Assembly: GCA_032209605.1 (NCBI GenBank)
Contig: JASFXZ010000037.1
Coordinates: 186,001-250,000, forward strand
Direction of reading: 5' to 3'
DNA: 64,000 bases
From: Mactromeris polynyma
Lineage: Eukaryota; Mollusca; Bivalvia; Venerida; Mactridae
A model generated the notes under the pieces. The model did not search any database, was not told where the DNA came from, and saw only the letters and a list, made by a program, of their open reading frames with translations. Positions 56,998 through 64,000 of the stretch are shown one piece after another. The position numbers and the translations under genes are program-made. Each line of letters starts with the position of its first letter. Within the stretch, counting starts at the first letter, position 1.

Positions 56998-57450
56998 ATT
57001 AGCGGTAGTGACAGCGAAAAATCGTCGCTGCACATCCGACGTCGATATCAATAATCGACTGTAATGGGACATTTTGACTGAAGCGTTATTTCAAAAAGAT
57101 GATATTATATGTATTCAAATTTTAAACCTAGATATATTCAAATTTTACAGTTACATAGAATTCTGTCTGTCGTATTCAGTCAAATACAAAGTAAATATAC
57201 AAAAACAATACTTAATTGAGTAATAAAATGATCTTATGATATTATTAGAGTAATGTCAAACCCCATTGATGTTAAATGTAGTAAAATGAGATAACTAAAG
57301 TTGTATGAATGACATTAACTGTCAGCATTTTAATTACACTAAAAAACTAAATATTTCGATTATTTCCGATTCGATTATCGATTATGCGTTTTCAAACCGA
57401 TCAGATAATCGATTCTGAAATTTGTCAGATTACCAATCACTAATTAGCGG
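56998..57450. mobile_element. hAT-type MITE with 8-bp target duplication, second copy
   Basis: The element (57006-57442) starts TAGTGACAGCG and ends CAATCACTA, flanked by ATTAGCGG on both sides (56998-57005, 57443-57450). It is in the opposite orientation to the 54004 copy and shares AATCGATTATCGATTA-type words and GATCATATTATC/GATAATATGATC segments. Arm A has an uninterrupted site near 10650 (GCAGCTAATCATGAAC). Confidence 0.93.
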
Positions 57451-57807
57451 TAAATGAATTTGTTCATAATAGGTAACGACGATTTTAAAAAGGTATAATA
57501 ATGCCGTTTAAAACTCCTAATAATGCCTTTTTTTGGATAAATATGCTTTCTGAAACTCGTAAAAATGTGTCCTTCTCGTGAGACTTAGACTATGCTCATA
57601 TCAATCTTTCCAATCAGAGACCTCTTTTTTAATGGACTATAGCGTACAGACAATACTTGGCCTGTAAAGTTTATGTGGTATGCTCATATCAATCTTTCCA
57701 ATCAGAGACCTCTTTTTCAATGGACTATAGCGTAAAGACAATACTTGGCCTGTAAAGTTTATGTGGTCTAAGTCAGACAGATCACTCATATGGTAGTCTA
57801 TACAATA

Positions 57808-58050
57808 TATGAGCGCCGCTGTACGATTTCCCACCTCTTTTTTAAGTGACGTCATTTTCAGAAAACGTCATATGTGACGTCACCATGCACTGACAGTAAG
57901 CAATATTTGCTCCATATGGCAATATGAAAACAAAGTGACCGTATGGAGTAAATATTGTTTCCTACTTGCAAATAGTGACATCACATGTTGCCTTTGCTTG
58001 AAATGACGTCACTTACAGAAGAGGTTGCAAATCCCATAGCAGCGCTCATA
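57808..58050. mobile_element. CRE-containing MITE, copy 4 (arm B)
   Basis: The inverted ends TATGAGCGCCGC and GCAGCGCTCATA match the copy at 10197. Perfect TGACGTCA octamers are at 57847-57854, 57875-57882 and 58004-58011. Just outside, a 75-bp block (GCTCATATCAATCTTTCCAA...) is tandemly repeated at about 57594-57740, unlike arm A. Confidence 0.87.
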
Positions 58051-58632
58051 TACTCTTGTTAATGCTCATGAAAATATCTTATAAACAATGACACTGTCTT
58101 TTTATCATTAACATTATCTCAGCAAACATATAAATTGTATCAGCATATCTTATTAAATAAGGAAACCAGTAAAATAAACCATAAATAAACTATCAACAAA
58201 TCTAAACGAAGTAAGAAATCAATCCTATTCAAACAGTTGTGAATGTCAAACCAAACCCTGTTATCTTTCTGCTATGAAGCGCAATATATATTACAATGCA
58301 TTTAGTTCACTTTATTATCCATGAAAAAAGCAGTTAAGTAGGAATAAATTGTATATCATGCTGTAGGCTAACTTACTGCAAACAATATCACATATTATAA
58401 AACGTTCTGACGACTCAGGACATTTATTTATTTTAGAAATAAGATTATAAAATAACTTTTTACATAATAATTACTCATTAGTCTGATAAAACTATCCATG
58501 AAATTGAAATAAAGTTTAAATATAACATTTTGGTGCTAATAAATATTCAATACATGTATAAGTATACATATATAATAATATATAAGTCATTATGAACAAA
58601 TATACCAGAGAACCGTATCACTAATAAGCGAT

Positions 58633-59048
58633 TTACACTGTTTTATTATCCGTTAAACAGACCACAGCATATACCCCTGCCTGGCGCCTCTGGCGTTTAC
58701 AACTGAATTTTATCCCGCCGCGTACCTCCAGAAGTTTATCTACACACGCGTGTCGCTTTGGCAGTTTGTTGATTACGTCGTTTACAGTACATTTTGTACA
58801 ATCACAGGAACTTGAAATTCTATCAAAAAAGTACAAAAATTGATGAAATACCCATAGTAGCTCTCTCATATGTATATAAAAACACCAGGAATGCAACGCA
58901 TCGTACACACGAAATTGCCCACCCCACTTCATTTCACAACGTAACGAAGTCTGATCACAAAATTCTTTGGCAAAACGATTGAAAACTAATTTGTGTACCT
59001 GATGATATCGGTAACATACAAGTCCGCAACGTTTCCGTGGAGCTATTC
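58633..59048 (-). CDS. Possible terminal exon, unknown cysteine-rich basic protein
   Basis: On the minus strand 138 codons are open from after a TGA near 59051 to TAA/GTG-TAA at 58633; an AG acceptor candidate (ATCATCAG) ends near 58992. The peptide has SCDCTKCTVNDVINKLPKRH and GGIKFSCKRQRRQAGVY. ATAATAAAA overlaps its end and could be a poly(A) signal. I do not recognise it and see no upstream exon; it begins just outside the duplication arm B. Confidence 0.3.
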
Positions 59049-59273
59049 ACCATTTACGCTGATTTTCAAGCTGTCAACTTTCATCGGTGGAGCCATTCCG
59101 TGACGTCACCAAACCAGGAATTATTTATGCACCGGAGTGAATATAAAATTAATAATTGCTGGTGTTTAATTTAGTTGTGTACATCATTCAATACATAATT
59201 ATTTTAAGAAAGCAACATTTGAATCTATTTGCCGTAATTAATTTTATTAACCATGTATTTTTTATATAGTAAC

Positions 59274-59283
59274 GGGAATTCCC
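59274..59283. promoter_or_regulatory. Perfect kappaB palindrome upstream of the plus-strand exon
   Basis: GGGAATTCCC fits the NF-kappaB/Rel consensus GGGRNWYYCC on both strands. It lies 108 bp before the ATG at 59391. A 10-bp palindrome occurs by chance at low frequency, so function is only suggested by position. Confidence 0.4.
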
Positions 59284-59390
59284 CTACTAAGGGAGGTAAC
59301 TCGTGTTCGATCTTCATACAGAGTTGTCGTTCGACTCGTGTTTTGTAATGTCAACAAGGCGGCAAATTTTAATGTCTAAATTTTCTTAAG

Positions 59391-62300
59391 ATGTCTCTTC
59401 AAATGAACGTAGCGATATGGTAAGTCTTTTAATATAGTTGTGTTTATCTATTGACATATGTGTATATCAAACAGATGTTTGTCACTAATATATATGCTGT
59501 GTTTTACAACTGATGAGAAAGTCTTAAACAAGCGGTCTATCCGCCGGCAAATTCATCGCACATTATAATTGATAAATTTCAATTTCCGTAGTCTTGACAT
59601 GAAATGTACATTCAAAATATTTTCGTGACTGCGTGACCAGAATATTTGTTGAGATCTACTACAGTTTGGAATACATTTTAAAGAATATAAACAATGACTA
59701 GGTCCAATATTTGTTTTATTTTCATTATTAATGTACCCTTATCCCTGTCCCAAACATACATGCATGCAGTACATATGTTTATAATAAACAATGTCTATGT
59801 TTTAGTTTTTTTACCCCTGCCCTTACCCTTTCTGCTACACGCGGAGCAGAACCATTTGCTGTTTTTGCGTTTGAAAAACGCCTCATCACCAGTGAGACCT
59901 ACACATGCATAATGAAACCATAGGTTGCATTTATCGCATCCTATACTACACTGCTGGGTGTCCGTCGGATCTTCCTCACAAACACGATCACAAACATTAC
60001 AAATGAAGATATCTTCTGGTGTTGTATCAGTCTTTTGCCGTTTGCTTTGGCGATCACCTACTGCAGATATTTTTGTGCGCAATGCCTGCTTTTTCCTTCT
60101 AGGAATAGCCTGTTTAAACTGTTTTAAAGCATCAACGAGTGCCAGTCTGAGAAAATGCTCAGTTATGTCTTTAAAGAGCTCTGCTACTAGGTCCATTAAA
60201 ATCTCGTCCTCCAAATTCGTTCCCTGCCCTGACATAAAGAGACTGATCCAGTACGATAATAAATCATTGTCAGTGTCAACTGCTGCCCTACAAATACTGT
60301 GAATCTGTTCTAGATGAAGATGCAAATTTTCATGTGTTAAGCGTGATTGTAATAGAATGTTCAAATTTTTGAAGAAAAAAAAAACTTCATCACTAACTAC
60401 TGTAAGTCCGTGACTTTTGTTTTGTTTTGAACTAATTTCGGCCATCGATGGATCATTTGATCCAACATCATCTTCACTAACCTGAAGTGCTTTAAGCATT
60501 TTGTCTTTATAGTAATTTGAGTCTCTTACCGATTTGCTGTTTTTTTTAGTAGAACCCAAACTTCGGTCCACCGAGGCTCTCAATCGTTTTCTAATTTTGT
60601 TTACACACGCCCCTGCAATATAGCGGATCTTGGCACTGGCAGCATCTGAAATTTCTTCACTACTGGAAGCTGATGCTCCAGACTGTTTTGCAAGAACAGT
60701 TTCTTTTTTATCACGTATTATCCGTTCTAACAGCCAGAACGATAGTTTAGAAGAGAGTTTGTTCTGAAGTTTCGAGATATTTTTTACACCAAACAAAAGG
60801 CAAATCGCTTTCGCATGTTCGCCTCCAACCAAAAATTTGTTTAAATGTTTGTAAGTAAGCATCCACTTTTGGTTGGTTTCAGTGCTGTTAGAGACACATG
60901 CGTTTACTTTGAAATTGAGGAACTCCAGATGTTGTTTGAAATTATCGGATGCAATAAATTCAGGCGTTAGTAAATTTGCGAATGCGGTCGTTACGTTACC
61001 AGATACGAAGTCATTCGCGTCATACTGGCATGGAGTCCTTGGTAAATCTTCCTGTGGTAATTCAGGGTCACTACCGTCGTCACTCGAAGAAATGTAACAC
61101 TCAGTCGCAATAGAGTTTTCAATGAGACCTTGAATTAGCTTGCTGCAACAATTCATATCTTCATGTACAGTCTTAAATGGTTTACTGTAAAAGTCGTAAA
61201 CGCCAACGGGATGTTTCATTTCCGCAGCTTGCATATTAAAGTTACAAATTCTAAGTCCCTGCTTTGAAACAGCTCTGCCAACTGCTACACCAAACTGACC
61301 AGGTGCAAAGAATGACGCACAGTCCACTTCCAGGTTATCGATGGTTTGACCTTGTGCCCTGTGTACTGTTATGGCAAAACTTAATATTACGGGAATTTGT
61401 ATTCGAGAAGCTAAAGTCCGGTTAGTATTCACGTCAAAAATGTCAAACCTTTCCGGCTGTAGCTGGTGCAATCTTCCGTTAAAGTTTATGATTGGATTAC
61501 AACCAAACTCTAGCTTTTCGACAAACCCTCGCTGACCGTTGAACAGATTACCACTTAGGTTCTTTAACAGAATGACTGGCGCCCTTTCCTTCAAAACCAA
61601 GGTCTTCGGAACGGCACTACCCAACAGAAGGTTTCGGTTACCTGAAACATAATTTTCCTGAATATAATACATGTATTTGCTAAGCGTACCTTCATTTATT
61701 GAAGTTTACACAACCGTTATGGTCATTATGTCTCGCAGTTGAGAATTCAGGATTTTCAATTAAACTGGGGCACGTCACTTAGTAGAAATGAGAAATGGAA
61801 GTATGTATTGACTTTTTAAAAGTACTTTTATAATAAAGCTATATTGTAAATCTATAAGTAGTATTGGTGTTTTAGCGGGGGTACGCGCCTGGTGGGCCCC
61901 CATCTTGATACGCCCATGACGTGTTGCGCTATTGAAATTTTATAGTTCAGCATAATACGGTGACAATATTTATCCTCATACAGTTAGTTATTTAAAAATA
62001 AAGACTGAATGGAGATGATCAAATTTAGCACCATTTCGAGATTGAAAATTAAATATAGAACTTGACCTTCGTCCGTTGCCCTGAATGTGAGACTATTCCC
62101 TTCAAACGTGTCTAGCATTTGATCGTTAACAACACGAACATCGAAGTTTGTGCCATGGAGTCTGGTAACTTGGTCGTCAGGGACACCCAATGGTTCGTTC
62201 AAACCCCGGAGTAATTGCACTGTTTCCGATGAGGGTGAGCCGTCACACAGCTCTTGTACAGCCACTGCTAGGTCTGCGTCCTTTTGTCGCATCACCTGTA

Positions 62301-64000
62301 ACAAAAATATTATATTAAATCAATATTCACACGATAGCCTTTCGAGTTTCTACAACACTCCATTGTTAGAAATAGCTTATTACAATAGTACTACAAGAAA
62401 ACCATTGATGCAAAGCATCAAAGGGCGACGCAAAGTGAATGTTATGAAATTGTGATTGATATAATTAATGTTTAGATGAAACAATAGGTGTTGCAAGTTG
62501 TGATAGTGATTTTTTAAGAATACATTTATATGAAATTTCAAGCATCTTATGTTGATCAATTGCTTAATTGTACACCTGTACTGTACCTTTCGAAGTTGTA
62601 AGTGGTGCGGAAATGCTATATCAAACAACGGACTTTTGAAACAGTGCTCTCCCTCATCACCCAAGTATCTATTCGGAACAGGGGGAAGCTGTTTGAAGTC
62701 TCCGCTACCAATGACCTGGATTTTAAAATGAAACATTAACTACAGTTTTACCATTAATAGAATGGACTTGTATATGTTTATTCAAACGTACTATTGAGCA
62801 AACATTACATCTTATTCTTCGGTTACTTGAGCAAATATACACTGAGTAACATATTGTTGTACAGTTAAGTCTCATATCTAAATACATGCTTTTTCAAAAC
62901 TGTCTTTGGTTTCTTGTGAATCCTTGAATATCTTTTATTGTTACCTTCTTAAATAAAGATTGTATTATTATAATCATTATCATTGTATCTGTTACCTGAA
63001 CACCGCCAAAACAAAGATCGTTTTTCTTGACGTGACGACAAGCGAATTCCAACATCTCGAATGTTTTCTGTGACAACATGCTGATTTCATCGATAACGAG
63101 ACAATCTGACGATGCTATCCTCTGTTTGGCTGATGCGAACATGTCATCATGATCGTACATCTCCATCAACTTCTCATGACTAAAACGTCCATCCCTAATC
63201 CCTGACCAATGATGTAGGGTAGTTGCGTTCATTCCTAGCTGCATGCTAGCCATCCCAGTTGTGGCAGTGACGGAAACTGATTTTATTTTCGACAATGTGC
63301 GAATTATTTCCCTAAAAAAAACACATCAAGAGCTTATACAACAACTGTATAATTAAACGATTGATAAACTTTTAAGGGCATTTTTTTCAAATAGATAGTT
63401 TTAACTTATCATCTGCCATGGAATAAGGAAGTAGTCAAATGTAATCGTTTAAAAAAGTAGTTTGATTTTTGTTGTTGCTTTAATCTAAATTAGCATTGTA
63501 AGATTTGTCAGAATCGAAATAGTTTCGCTTTATGTTGTTTATCAGCCCATAGAAGAAACGATTTATCGTTCATGTGCGTATATATAAAAGCTTGAGGTCG
63601 TTAGGACATTCTAATTTTAATATCGATATCTCTATTGTTACAGGTTGGCAGTAAACGTTCAACAAAAGATTGGGTGTGTAAGCTCGATAGGTGAATTGCA
63701 CGAAAAGTGCAAAACGTTAAGACCGCAGCCTACGAGAGATGTGGTTGCCAAGATGATTAAAGCCTTATTCAATGTGGAATCATTTATACATTATCAAGGC
63801 GGTGAAAAACAGATTGTGTATAACAACCTTACAATAAACAAAAACATTAGCCTATCTAACTCTGGTGTACTACTCCCATCTTTTTGCAATATATCCGTCC
63901 AGACAGACTGTAGATACCAGTTTCAGTGCCCAGTAAATTACTTTGTTAATGGAAACCAACTCATGGGCACGGTTTCCTTTACGGACATGACGACTATGAT
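59391..64000 (+). CDS. Plus-strand gene of unknown function (two exons; runs off the window)
   Basis: The exon 63644-64000 follows a TTGTTACAG acceptor and stays open for 118 codons to the edge of the window with no stop, while the other plus frames close. Its peptide includes KIGCVSSIGELHEKCKTLRP, PTRDVVAKMIKALF and several cysteines (QTDCRYQFQC). A start exon is proposed at 59391-59419 (MSLQMNVAI, donor GTAAGT), which leaves two bases (TG) that the first base of the later exon completes to TGG; the phase agrees. The 4.2-kb intron then contains the whole visible part of the PIF1-like gene on the other strand. I do not recognise the protein. The exon at 63644 is well supported as coding; its link to 59391 is an inference. 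Confidence 0.55.
59795..63311 (-). CDS. PIF1-like SF1 helicase with C-terminal PHD finger (5' exon outside window)
   Basis: Four minus-strand exons join in frame: 63311-62996, 62715-62587, 62295-62067 and 61641-59795 (stop at 59795). They carry SF1 helicase motifs in order: Ia (SVTATTGMASMQLG, then TTLHHWSG), II (CLVIDEISMLSQ), III (VIGSGDFKQLPPV), a VMRQKD segment, HGTNFDVRVVN, V (SFAITVHRAQGQTID) and VI (VAVGRAVSKQGL). The Walker A exon is not in the window. After the helicase, about 430 residues without recognised domains lead to a C4HC3 PHD finger (CNVC, CDKCNLWFHYAC, WFCSAC; about 59820-59965) and a basic tail. PIF1 enzymes are 5'-3' DNA helicases; PHD fingers read histone tails. Such PIF1-PHD proteins occur in invertebrates, some possibly transposon-derived. 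Minus-strand AATAAA lies at 59715-59720. Confidence 0.9.

Larger units (their letters stand above)
53965..58615 (-). repeat. Inverted segmental duplication, arm B
   Basis: This is the reverse-orientation counterpart of 9645-12500, about 41 kb away. It includes the SINE head, MIIP exon 6 (without acceptor) and a CRE-MITE, in mirrored order. It is longer because of three insertions: 54004-54448, 55244-56479 and 57006-57442. It lacks the Harbinger MITE and about 97 bp in front of the exon. Confidence 0.93.

Noticed and set aside
60873..61097. Plus-strand reading frames over 59.9-61.1 kb
   Set aside because: They are antisense shadows of the large PIF1-PHD exon.

Overview
The window looks like nuclear DNA of a bivalve mollusc or a close lophotrochozoan. 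It is AT-rich, has vertebrate-like intron/exon genes with small GT-AG exons, and is heavily loaded with short palindromic DNA-transposon remnants (MITEs) and tRNA-derived SINEs whose 3' tails resemble molluscan ones. No bacterial, organellar or viral gene was seen. The species cannot be fixed from the sequence alone.

Layout. (1) 1-2323, minus strand: the 5' part of XXYLT1 (xyloside xylosyltransferase 1), with two exons visible. (2) 4619-15685, plus strand: a complete eight-coding-exon MIIP orthologue (migration and invasion-inhibitory protein), 627 aa when the exons are joined; every splice phase agrees. (3) 21674-25300, minus strand: a five-exon gene for a 217-aa protein I do not recognise with certainty, perhaps related to proteasome assembly chaperone 1. 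(4) 26-33 kb: transposon debris, including a THAP-domain fossil and a frameshifted ULP1-peptidase/PHD fossil lying between two ~190-bp direct repeats. (5) 39564-40664, plus strand: an intronless type II membrane sulfotransferase of the heparan sulfate 3-O-sulfotransferase type. (6) 41.4-42 kb: a Tc1-like transposase fossil. (7) 42-51 kb: SINEs, MITEs and minisatellites. (8) 51.2-53.7 kb, plus strand: a possible small gene behind an NRF1-type promoter motif. (9) 53.97-58.6 kb: an inverted duplicate of 9.6-12.5 kb that carries a copy of MIIP exon 6. (10) 59.4-64 kb: the minus-strand PIF1-like helicase with a C-terminal PHD finger, lying between two exons of a divergent plus-strand gene that runs off the end of the window.

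The genes do not form one pathway. XXYLT1 and the sulfotransferase both act on glycans in the secretory pathway, but that is probably coincidence. The most interesting architecture is at the right end: a PIF1-PHD helicase gene whose ATPase P-loop exon is not in the window, apparently interdigitated with an unknown plus-strand gene whose presumed promoter carries a perfect kappaB palindrome. Next is the inverted segmental duplication, whose arms differ by well-delimited transposon insertions (target-site duplications visible, empty site preserved in the sister arm), so the order of events can be read. Most of the remaining sequence is ordinary intergenic or intronic DNA.
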